A stretch of 6,416 bases of DNA from Bacillota bacterium (lineage in GTDB: Bacteria; Bacillota; Clostridia; Christensenellales; Pumilibacteraceae), in assembly GCA_009780875.1 (NCBI GenBank), contig WQZE01000061.1, forward strand, positions 1 through 6,416. The letters run 5' to 3'. The notes beneath the pieces were generated by a model. It had not been told where the DNA came from. It did no database searches and saw nothing but the letters and a program-made list of their open reading frames with translations. Of this stretch, positions 1-5,080 are shown piece after piece; position 1 is the first letter of the stretch, and every line of letters begins with the position of its first letter. The position numbers were made by a program, and so were the translations under genes.

Positions 1-416
1 CCAAAGCCTTGGCTGATTACCAGAGTGCAAAAACTTGGGGGCAATACAAAGAAATGCGAGAGGCTTTTTTGCGTGCCTTTGAGGGGATGGAGGGTGTGCA
101 AGTAGGCGGCGGCGTTGTGGGGAACTCTGTGAGTCAAAGTGAGTGTGCCCCACATATCATAAGTATATCCATACCAGGTATCAAGGCTGAGGTGTTGCAA
201 AGTGTGCTCAGTGATAGGGTGATTGTGGGGATTGGGTCAGCGTGCAACACCAAACGCTCTGAAAATAGAGTGCTATCTGCCACGGGGCTCAAAAAAGAAC
301 AAGTAGAGGGCACGATTAGGATTAGTTTTGGGTCCCACAATACGATGGGAGAGGTGCAGACCGCCGCCCAAGTGATTGTGCAAGAAATCCAAAAACTCAG
401 AAAGATAGGGGCGTAG
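1..416 (+). CDS. Cysteine desulfurase (NifS/IscS-like), C-terminal part
   Basis: This is the C-terminal part (about 137 residues, reading from base 3) of a PLP-dependent cysteine desulfurase, an enzyme that removes sulfur from L-cysteine and holds it as a persulfide. The active-site loop is visible as GIGSACNTKRSENRVL, with the catalytic cysteine codon at 243-245. It is followed by the family's C-terminal strand-helix signature GTIRISFGSHNTMGEV. The PLP-binding lysine and the rest of the large domain lie upstream of the window. The gene ends 9 nt before thiI, and the thiI Shine-Dalgarno overlaps its stop codon, so the two are almost certainly co-transcribed. In Bacillus the same pairing (nifZ-thiI) has the desulfurase pass sulfur directly to ThiI, so a dedicated tRNA-thiolation partner is the likely role. 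A general IscS function cannot be excluded from the fragment. Confidence 0.93.
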   Translation, partial: KALADYQSAKTWGQYKEMREAFLRAFEGMEGVQVGGGVVGNSVSQSECAPHIISISIPGIKAEVLQSVLSDRVIVGIGSACNTKRSENRVLSATGLKKEQVEGTIRISFGSHNTMGEVQTAAQVIVQEIQKLRKIGA

Positions 417-419
417 AGG
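415..419 (+). promoter_or_regulatory. Ribosome binding site of thiI
   Basis: AGAGG lies 6 nt before the ATG at 426 and overlaps the TAG stop of the desulfurase. This fixes the thiI start and suggests translational coupling of the two genes. Confidence 0.65.
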
Positions 420-425
420 CACGAA

Positions 426-1580
426 ATGGAAAACAAAGATATTATTATCATACGATATGGTGAATTGCATCTCAAAGGCAAAAACCGTGGTGTATTTGAA
501 AGGCGGTTGGTTGAAAATATTCGGCACACACTGCACGGTATCCCTCACAAATTGATTGTGGACAGAGGCAGATATGAGATTGTAGATTATGACAAGGCAA
601 ATGAGCCAAGGATTATCAAGCAACTGTCTTTTGTATTTGGGTTACATTCTTTTGGCGTAGCCACTGCGTGTGAAAGTAATCTTGACGACATTGCAAAAAC
701 GGCTTGCCAATGTTTTTCGGGGCGGGGTAGTTTCAAGATTGAGACGCATAGAGCCGACAAGCAGTTTGCATTGACTTCGTTGGAGACCAGTAGAGAGATT
801 GGCGGGCGAGTGTTGTTGGCGAACAGAAATGCAACCGTGGATGTGCACGCTCCGCAAACGACCATTTATGTTGATATCCGAGAAACCAAAAAAACCTATG
901 TATATCTTGGCTTGCAAAAAGGTGCCGGGGGATTGCCCTACGGTACGGCAGGCAAGGGTGTGGCTATGCTTTCTGGCGGGATAGATAGTCCTGTTGCTAT
1001 GTATATGATGGGCAAAAGAGGACTTGCTATGGATGCGGTGCATTTTTGGTCTTATCCATATACGAGCGAAAATGCAAAACAAAAGGTGATAGACTTGCAC
1101 AAAAATTTGCAAAATTTTTGCCCAAAAAGCAAACTTTTTGTGGTGCCTTTTACCAAAATACAAGAGACCATCCACAAGGCGTGTGAGCCTAATTATATGA
1201 TTACGCTGATACGGCGTGCAATGATGAGGATAACACAATTGCTTGCACAAAAGATGGATGCCAAATGTATTGTCAATGGAGAGTGCTTGGGTCAGGTGGC
1301 GTCGCAAACGCTGGACAGTATGACGGTGACCAATCAAGTGGTGTCTATGCCTGTCTTGCGACCGTTGATTGGTTTTGATAAGCAAGAGATTATTGAAGTA
1401 GCGCTCAAAATAGGGACTTATGATACATCTATCTTGCCTTATGAGGATTGTTGTACTATTTTTATGCCTCCCAGTCCGGTTACAAAGCCGTATTTGGATA
1501 GGTGTGTGCAAAACGAACAAAAAATTGTTGATTATGACCAACTCATTTTGGATGCGGCAAACAATACGCAGATGGTTTGA
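426..1580 (+). CDS. thiI: tRNA 4-thiouridine synthase ThiI
   Basis: ThiI adenylates uridine 8 of tRNA and replaces its oxygen with sulfur to give 4-thiouridine. In some bacteria it also supplies sulfur for the thiamine thiazole. The 384-residue product has the expected order: an N-terminal ferredoxin-like region starting with IRYGELHLKGKNR (residues about 9-21), a THUMP domain to about residue 165, and a PP-loop ATP pyrophosphatase domain with SGGIDSP at residues 183-189. The conserved EDCCTIFMPP motif has cysteines 342 and 343, one of which should be the equivalent of the catalytic PP-loop-domain cysteine. The protein ends soon after this motif, so it lacks the C-terminal rhodanese domain of E. 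coli ThiI and matches the shorter Gram-positive form (about 400 residues). The adjacent desulfurase upstream would then deliver the persulfide sulfur directly. Cytoplasmic. Confidence 0.97.
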   Translation: MENKDIIIIRYGELHLKGKNRGVFERRLVENIRHTLHGIPHKLIVDRGRYEIVDYDKANEPRIIKQLSFVFGLHSFGVATACESNLDDIAKTACQCFSGRGSFKIETHRADKQFALTSLETSREIGGRVLLANRNATVDVHAPQTTIYVDIRETKKTYVYLGLQKGAGGLPYGTAGKGVAMLSGGIDSPVAMYMMGKRGLAMDAVHFWSYPYTSENAKQKVIDLHKNLQNFCPKSKLFVVPFTKIQETIHKACEPNYMITLIRRAMMRITQLLAQKMDAKCIVNGECLGQVASQTLDSMTVTNQVVSMPVLRPLIGFDKQEIIEVALKIGTYDTSILPYEDCCTIFMPPSPVTKPYLDRCVQNEQKIVDYDQLILDAANNTQMV

Positions 1581-1605
1581 GTGTGCAAATAAAATATATC
1601 ATAAT
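1577..1605 (+). promoter_or_regulatory. Possible sigma-A promoter for the ferritin gene
   Basis: TTGAGT (1577-1582) and CATAAT (1600-1605) are separated by 17 bp, a plausible -35/-10 pair that overlaps the thiI stop codon. A start site about 7 nt downstream would fall near 1612, right at the ferritin Shine-Dalgarno, giving a very short leader. That makes the call uncertain; read-through from thiI is the alternative. A TTTTGCAAAA palindrome (1606-1615) lies between the -10 box and the start codon. Confidence 0.4.
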
Positions 1606-1625
1606 TTTTGCAAAAGGAGCAAAGA

Positions 1626-2147
1626 ATGTTGGACAAAGAATTATCAAAAATGTTGTCAAGTCAAGTCAATGCAGAGTTTTATTCTGCTTTTTCCTATCTG
1701 GCAATGAGTGCGAGTGCGGACAAAATGGGGCTCAAAGGTGCAGCACATTGGCTGTTTGTGCAATACCAAGAAGAACTCACGCACGCTACGCATATGTATG
1801 AGTACATTTTGAGTAGAGATGGAGATGTTTTTTTTGACAAAATTGACAAGCCTGTCTTTGATGGGAAAACGCTTGCAGCCGTTTTTGATGCGGTGCTTTG
1901 TCACGAGCGTGCGGTGACTGCGGGTATCAATGCCATTGCGACGCAGGCTATGAAGTGCTTTGACCACGCAACTTATCAATTTGTGTCTTGGTTTGTGAGT
2001 GAACAAGTGCAAGAAGAGTCCAAGGCAAGAGATATCATTGACAAACTCAAACTTATCAAAAATGATACAGGCATGTTGTTGTCGTTGGATGCACAATTGG
2101 CGACCCGTGTTTTTGTGGACGAACTTGCGGCTGCCAAAAAACAATAA
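1626..2147 (+). CDS. ftnA: Bacterial non-heme ferritin (FtnA type)
   Basis: Ferritins form hollow 24-mers that oxidise Fe(II) and store it as a ferric mineral in the cytoplasm. The 173-residue product has the full length of a bacterial ferritin, and its metal-site residues fall at the same numbers as in E. coli FtnA: E17, E49, E50, H53, E94, E126, Q127 and E130. The dinuclear ferroxidase centre and the third iron site therefore look intact. The chosen ATG has a strong Shine-Dalgarno (AAAGGAG, 1613-1619) 6 nt upstream. A longer reading from a TTG at 1608 would translate through that site and is unlikely. No heme-ligand methionine pattern of bacterioferritin was seen. The gene lies 45 nt after thiI and ends before a strong terminator, so it is the last gene of this strand's block. 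I saw no convincing Fur or PerR box upstream. Confidence 0.96.
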   Translation: MLDKELSKMLSSQVNAEFYSAFSYLAMSASADKMGLKGAAHWLFVQYQEELTHATHMYEYILSRDGDVFFDKIDKPVFDGKTLAAVFDAVLCHERAVTAGINAIATQAMKCFDHATYQFVSWFVSEQVQEESKARDIIDKLKLIKNDTGMLLSLDAQLATRVFVDELAAAKKQ

Positions 2148-2162
2148 AATTGTATGAAGCAC

Positions 2163-2197
2163 AAAACCCCCTTGCAAATTTGCGAAGGGGGGTTTTT
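2163..2197. terminator. Rho-independent terminator between convergent genes
   Basis: AAAACCCCCTT (2163-2173) pairs with AAGGGGGGTTTTT (2185-2197); one arm has five C and the other six G. The GC-rich stem ends in a T run on the plus strand. The intervening GCAAATTTGC is itself palindromic and could extend the stem. The minus strand also has a TTTT after the stem, so the element probably ends both the ferritin transcript and the convergent DUF4364 transcript. Confidence 0.9.
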
Positions 2198-2220
2198 GAA
2201 AATAAACTGGCAGGAAAAGG

Positions 2221-2745
2221 TCACTCCATCAACTGCTCGTGGATATGATAGTAGATACTGGCGGCTTTTTCTTCCCATTTTTCGTAGGCCTGTTTTGCGG
2301 TACTGCGGTTCTCGGCGTTGAGCCTGATTTCAAGGGTTGTTTGTGCGGGGTCTATGATTTTGAGTTCAACGGTATAAGTGCCATCTGGGTTTTTGTAGTA
2401 ATGACGATAGTACTCTTGGTTGCGGCGGAGAAGCATACGATTCTTTTTGACAAAATCTGCAATCTCTTCTCGCAACTCTTGGGGCAATTTTTCATAAAAA
2501 TGAGAAATACACATACGCCCATCAGGTGTAAGTGAGTAGTAGTTGTTGTCCTCGTGCCTTGTCCTATGCAACATATTGGTCTCAATCAAATACCCAATGG
2601 TGTGTTGACAGTCCATATAAGAAAGCCAAGTGTTGAGACTCGTTGTGAGTTGCACCACGGTTGCATCCGTCATAGGCATATCCATCTTGTCAAAGACAAA
2701 GAGCAAGATGAGTTTGTTGAGTGTGTCTAGGCTTGCCGGCTCCAT
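2221..2745 (-). CDS. DUF4364 family protein (winged-helix type)
   Basis: The 174-residue soluble protein resembles DUF4364, a family found in Firmicutes and not assigned a function. The N-terminal part (about residues 1-75) reads as a winged-helix domain: a helix with LNKLILLFVFDKMDMPMTD, then a helix and a strand/wing around NNYYSLTPDGRMCISHF, resembling PadR-like DNA-binding folds. A basic, Arg/Lys/Tyr-rich linker (KKNRMLLRRNQEYYRHYY) follows, and then a C-terminal alpha/beta part starting TYTVELKIIDP. No catalytic motif or membrane segment is visible. The start is taken at the second of two close ATGs, because AAAGGA precedes it at normal spacing while it nearly touches the ATG six bases earlier. 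The gene follows the flippase gene by 51 nt without a terminator, so an operon is likely. A regulator of envelope genes is possible but is inference only. Confidence 0.85.
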   Translation of the reverse strand: MEPASLDTLNKLILLFVFDKMDMPMTDATVVQLTTSLNTWLSYMDCQHTIGYLIETNMLHRTRHEDNNYYSLTPDGRMCISHFYEKLPQELREEIADFVKKNRMLLRRNQEYYRHYYKNPDGTYTVELKIIDPAQTTLEIRLNAENRSTAKQAYEKWEEKAASIYYHIHEQLME

Positions 2746-2796
2746 AGTCATCCTTTTTGTAAAGTGAAAATGCAATATTACAATTTTCTCTATATA

Positions 2797-4395
2797 CTAT
2801 TTTACTACAATTTTGGTACTTTTGACAAGTGATTTTGCACAAGTTTTGTTTGTTTGTTTTTGTATGTTTTTTGTTTTTGTCTTTTGGAGTAGTCCAAACA
2901 CATTGGCAAAGTCCAGTAAATAGAGTGAGAGCAAATAAAAACCAATGGATATAAGGCTACATAGTCCAAAATTTGATACCACCCAAAATCCTTGATAAGG
3001 GATGTGCAAGAGTGAAAATAAGTTTTTGAAGAGTTGATAAAGATTGGTGGTGACCAAAAAAGTTGGCAGTATCAAAATCCCACATTCAATCAAAATAGGT
3101 ACGCATTTGGAGACTTGCAGTCCAATGCGTTTTTTGATGAGAAGAATATCAATCAGACTGCTGAGCGTGAGAGAGCACCCAAAGGCTATGCTAAAAATGC
3201 GGAGGCTAAAATGCCCCCAAAAAGCAAAACAAATGCCAAACATCAAAGCACTGCCTGCAAGGAAACTGAGCAAGCCAAAAAACTCCAACTCCAAGGCGTT
3301 CATCATAGAGGATACAATGCTTTCAATCGCCAAGGGAAGCAAAATCCAAGCGCTGTATACAATGAATCTGCCGGCCTCTATGTGGTCAAACAAAAATTGT
3401 CCTGCATCTTGCCCAAGAGCCAAAAAAGCGGGCATAAAAACGCACGCTATGACGATGCTTATGGTGATGCCACTTTCTATACGCTTGCGTGTGTCGGGGC
3501 TCCTTTTGCTGTACAGAGCACTGATATCCGGCAACATTGTATAAGCAAGGCTCCCCACAAAGGTGAGTGGCGTAAAAAGCAAAGGGAATGCCATTCCAAT
3601 GCTGATTCCTAGCAAAAAAAGTCCCTCTTCTTTGGTGGCACCTTGCAAGGCAAACAAGAAAGGGATGGACAAAGAAACAAGCATATTGATAATGCTAGAA
3701 GAGATTTTTGAAAGCGTGATAGGTGCGGAGTCTTTGAGAAGTGGTACAATGTGACCTTTTGGATTTTTGAGTCTTCCGTTTTTGAAATAATAATACACAA
3801 AACAAATGATGGCGGCAATGCCGCACGAGAGACTAAAAGTCAATGCGGTGACCACGAGCCGATTGGTGCCAATCCAGAACAATACGACACAGAGGGCAAT
3901 GCGTACTGTTTGCTCAATGATTTCAAGAACACTGGATACTTTGTACATACCTCTGCCCCAAAGGGCTCCACGAATGCTGTTGCTAATGGAGGTTGCCAAG
4001 AGTGCGGGTAGTAACAAAACGAGGCACACAAAACTCTCAGGGGAGGCAAAGGCTTGTTGGATGTATTTGCCGCTGCTCAAAAAAGCAATGCACAAGAGGA
4101 TAGAAAAAGACAGCCCCACCAGTATCCCGGCAGAAACCGTTTTCCCCTCCATCAAGAGTGCGGTATCTTTGTCAAAATTGGTCTTGTATCTGGCGGTCCA
4201 TTTGCCAATCACGAGAGGGATTCCACTACTTGTGCAAGTAGCCAGCACAAAAAAAATGGAAATCGCCACTTGATAAATGCCAATGTTTACCGCGCCCAGT
4301 TGCCTGGAAAGATAAATTTTGAAAACAAAACCCATAATCCTTGTGAGCAAGGTCAGCAAGGATAGGATTGCTACGGTTTTGAAAAGTGGTCGCAT
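2797..4395 (-). CDS. SpoVB-like polysaccharide/lipid-linked precursor flippase (MOP superfamily)
   Basis: This is a 532-residue integral membrane protein of the MurJ/Wzx/SpoVB (MOP exporter) superfamily, which flips lipid-linked sugars such as lipid II across the membrane. I count about 14 hydrophobic segments. The family's N-terminal pattern is clear: LLTRIMGFVFKIYLSRQLG, then GIYQVAISIFFVLAT and SSGIPLVIGKWTARY, closest to the SpoVB/YtgP branch. The polar tail after the last segment is basic and Lys/Thr/Gln-rich, encoded by a low-complexity tract. The ATG at 4395 is chosen because it places the first hydrophobic segment right at the N-terminus as in the family. The frame stays open to 4470, but those residues do not look like the family. 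No Shine-Dalgarno precedes the chosen ATG, which is odd for this genome. The gene is divergent from mraZ and precedes DUF4364. Whether it serves vegetative wall synthesis or sporulation cannot be told from sequence. Confidence 0.9.
   Translation of the reverse strand: MRPLFKTVAILSLLTLLTRIMGFVFKIYLSRQLGAVNIGIYQVAISIFFVLATCTSSGIPLVIGKWTARYKTNFDKDTALLMEGKTVSAGILVGLSFSILLCIAFLSSGKYIQQAFASPESFVCLVLLLPALLATSISNSIRGALWGRGMYKVSSVLEIIEQTVRIALCVVLFWIGTNRLVVTALTFSLSCGIAAIICFVYYYFKNGRLKNPKGHIVPLLKDSAPITLSKISSSIINMLVSLSIPFLFALQGATKEEGLFLLGISIGMAFPLLFTPLTFVGSLAYTMLPDISALYSKRSPDTRKRIESGITISIVIACVFMPAFLALGQDAGQFLFDHIEAGRFIVYSAWILLPLAIESIVSSMMNALELEFFGLLSFLAGSALMFGICFAFWGHFSLRIFSIAFGCSLTLSSLIDILLIKKRIGLQVSKCVPILIECGILILPTFLVTTNLYQLFKNLFSLLHIPYQGFWVVSNFGLCSLISIGFYLLSLYLLDFANVFGLLQKTKTKNIQKQTNKTCAKSLVKSTKIVVK
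2842..2884. repeat. Low-complexity T/G-rich tract in flippase 3' end
   Basis: Repeated GTTT/GTTTTT units on the plus strand (AAAC/AAAAAC on the coding strand) encode the Lys/Thr/Gln/Asn-rich cytoplasmic tail of the flippase. It looks like simple-sequence drift and not a separate element. Confidence 0.5.
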
Positions 4396-4438
4396 ACAAT
4401 AAAATATTTTATAAACCCGTGTATTATGACAAATGCGT

Positions 4439-4455
4439 GCAATCACTTTGATTGC
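4439..4455. repeat. Short inverted repeat GCAATCA-CTT-TGATTGC
   Basis: Perfect 7-bp arms flank a 3-bp centre. It lies upstream of the flippase start on the minus strand, just beyond the possible -10 box at about 4422-4430, so it is positioned where an operator could act on that promoter. It may also be chance in AT-rich DNA. Confidence 0.4.
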
Positions 4456-4474
4456 ATTGCAAAAAGCCAAAAAA

Positions 4475-4533
4475 AATCAAATGGTCAAAAATAAAAATAA
4501 ATTGCAAAATTTTGCAATCAAATGGTCAAAAAT
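4475..4533. repeat. Exact 18-bp direct repeat, two copies
   Basis: AATCAAATGGTCAAAAAT occurs at 4475-4492 and 4516-4533, with the copies offset by 41 bp (close to four helical turns). The second copy ends three bases before the -35 box of the mraZ promoter. An exact 18-bp repeat in a 228-nt intergenic region is unlikely by chance even in AT-rich DNA, so a protein-binding site is plausible. Confidence 0.75.
4501..4518. repeat. 18-bp perfect palindrome
   Basis: ATTGCAAAATTTTGCAAT is a perfect inverted repeat with no spacer, lying between the two direct-repeat copies and overlapping the second by three bases. It is a candidate operator for a dimeric regulator of either divergent gene. Confidence 0.6.
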
Positions 4534-4539
4534 GGTTGA
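4520..4539 (+). promoter_or_regulatory. Candidate MraZ operator: tandem AAATGGT boxes
   Basis: AAATGGTCAA (4520-4529) and AAATGGTTGA (4530-4539) are tandem 10-bp units, the second running into the -35 TTGACA; a third AAATGGTCAA stands at 4479-4488. MraZ is known to repress its own promoter by binding short G-containing direct repeats with about 10-bp period (TGGGN repeats in E. coli). The period and position fit, but the box differs from known consensus sequences, so assignment to MraZ is inference. Confidence 0.45.
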
Positions 4540-4565
4540 CATTGAATTTGCAAATATGTTACAAT
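4536..4565 (+). promoter_or_regulatory. Extended -10 sigma-A promoter for mraZ-rsmH
   Basis: TTGACA (4536-4541) is a perfect -35 box. TACAAT (4560-4565) is a one-mismatch -10 box preceded by TGT (extended -10), with an 18-bp spacer. Transcription should begin near 4572, leaving a leader of about 50 nt. A weak hairpin could form in that leader between CAATTTG (4573-4579) and CAAATTG (4595-4601). This is the best promoter in the window and drives the division cluster. Confidence 0.85.
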
Positions 4566-4599
4566 ATCTATACAATTTGTTTACAATATATTTGCAAAT
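4546..4599. repeat. Two copies of the palindrome ATTTGCAAAT
   Basis: ATTTGCAAAT lies at 4546-4555, inside the mraZ promoter spacer, and again at 4590-4599 in the leader, 44 bp apart. The symmetric placement around the start site resembles paired operators, but the word TTGCAAA is common throughout this window, which lowers its weight. Confidence 0.4.
4560..4587 (+). repeat. Three TACAAT hexamers with 11-bp period
   Basis: TACAAT starts at 4560, 4571 and 4582, exactly 11 bp apart. The first is the mraZ -10 box; the others fall in the transcribed leader. They could be alternative or decoy -10 elements, or a helically phased binding site. Confidence 0.55.
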
Positions 4600-4623
4600 T
4601 GGCAAAGTTTGGTTATTTTAGAG

Positions 4624-5061
4624 ATGGGTTTTTCTGGTACGCATATTCATCAAGTTGACGATAATGGGAGGATTCGGATTCCGTCGGCTTTCAAAGACGA
4701 ATTGGGGGTTCAATGCAAAATAGGCATTGGAGCCAACCATTGTCTTTGGGTGCGTAGTGCGGAAAAATTTGATGCTGCATACAAAAAAAAGTTTGGAGAC
4801 ATTGATACGACCGATGTGGACAAAGTTGCCGCTCTCAGAAAATACACAAGCAAATGCTACAATGTGGAGTATGACAAACAAGGGCGATTGCTCCTGCCTA
4901 TGCAACTCAAAAAATTTGCGGGTATTGACAAGAACATTGCAATCATTGGGGTAGAGGACTGGATTGAGATTTGGGATTTGGACAAGTGGAATGAATACGA
5001 CAGTTTGACAACCTTTGATGAGGTGATGGCAGATTTCAACAACTTATCAAAACGGATATAG
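4624..5061 (+). CDS. mraZ: Transcriptional regulator MraZ
   Basis: MraZ is a DNA-binding ring-forming protein of the SpoVT/AbrB fold and the first gene of the division and cell wall cluster, where it controls its own operon. The 145-residue product has the usual two AbrB-type halves, each with the conserved DxxxR motif: D12-R16 in VDDNGRIRIP and D84-R88 in YDKQGRLLLP. The length is typical of the family. The ATG at 4624 is preferred because MGFSG aligns with the family's normal N-terminus (M-F-x-G), and a TTG at 4609 would add five residues without a better ribosome site. Only a weak GAG precedes the ATG, so translation initiation may be modest compared with rsmH. The promoter lies about 60 nt upstream with tandem repeats suited to autoregulation. 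rsmH follows after 19 nt. Confidence 0.95.
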   Translation: MGFSGTHIHQVDDNGRIRIPSAFKDELGVQCKIGIGANHCLWVRSAEKFDAAYKKKFGDIDTTDVDKVAALRKYTSKCYNVEYDKQGRLLLPMQLKKFAGIDKNIAIIGVEDWIEIWDLDKWNEYDSLTTFDEVMADFNNLSKRI

Positions 5062-5070
5062 ACATAAATT

Positions 5071-5075
5071 GGAGG
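5071..5075 (+). promoter_or_regulatory. Ribosome binding site of rsmH
   Basis: GGAGG lies 5 nt before a GTG at 5081 and decides the start. A reading from the TTG at 5069 would include the Shine-Dalgarno within the coding sequence. Confidence 0.8.
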
Positions 5076-5080
5076 TGGTT

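Larger units (their letters stand above)
4396..4623. other. Divergent intergenic region between flippase gene and mraZ
   Basis: These 228 very AT-rich bases separate the flippase start from the mraZ start. They hold the mraZ promoter (4536-4565), an exact 18-bp direct repeat, several short palindromes and three evenly spaced TACAAT hexamers, listed separately. AAAATATTTT (4401-4410) is a palindrome directly before the flippase start. On the minus strand a CATAAT preceded by TGT (about 4422-4430) could be an extended -10 box for the flippase gene, but no good -35 box accompanies it. No RNA gene or additional reading frame with a ribosome binding site is evident. Confidence 0.8.

Noticed and set aside
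642..1541. A 299-codon open frame antisense to thiI
   Set aside because: It lies wholly opposite a complete thiI with all family motifs. Its translation is rich in His, Arg and Ile without domain character, and no ribosome site supports it. It is a shadow of thiI codon use.
1591..1616. Possible Fur or PerR box before the ferritin gene
   Set aside because: The AT-rich stretch resembles these boxes only loosely. Comparing position by position with the known symmetric consensus gave too few matches.
1656..2177. A 173-codon frame antisense to ferritin
   Set aside because: The ferritin frame has every metal ligand conserved. The antisense frame begins inside the terminator and has no recognisable protein character.
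2746..2796. Separate promoter or terminator between the flippase and DUF4364 genes
   Set aside because: The 51 bases contain TATA-like words but no convincing -35/-10 pair, and no GC-rich hairpin with a T run, so read-through is the simpler reading.
3034..3612. A 192-codon plus-strand frame within the flippase gene
   Set aside because: It is opposite the middle of a convincing 14-segment membrane protein. Its Lys/Gln/Ala-rich product is what the complement of hydrophobic codons gives.
4572..4623. Riboswitch or attenuator in the mraZ leader
   Set aside because: The leader is only about 50 nt and forms just one AT-rich 7-bp stem with a 15-nt loop, with no terminator-like structure or recognised aptamer.
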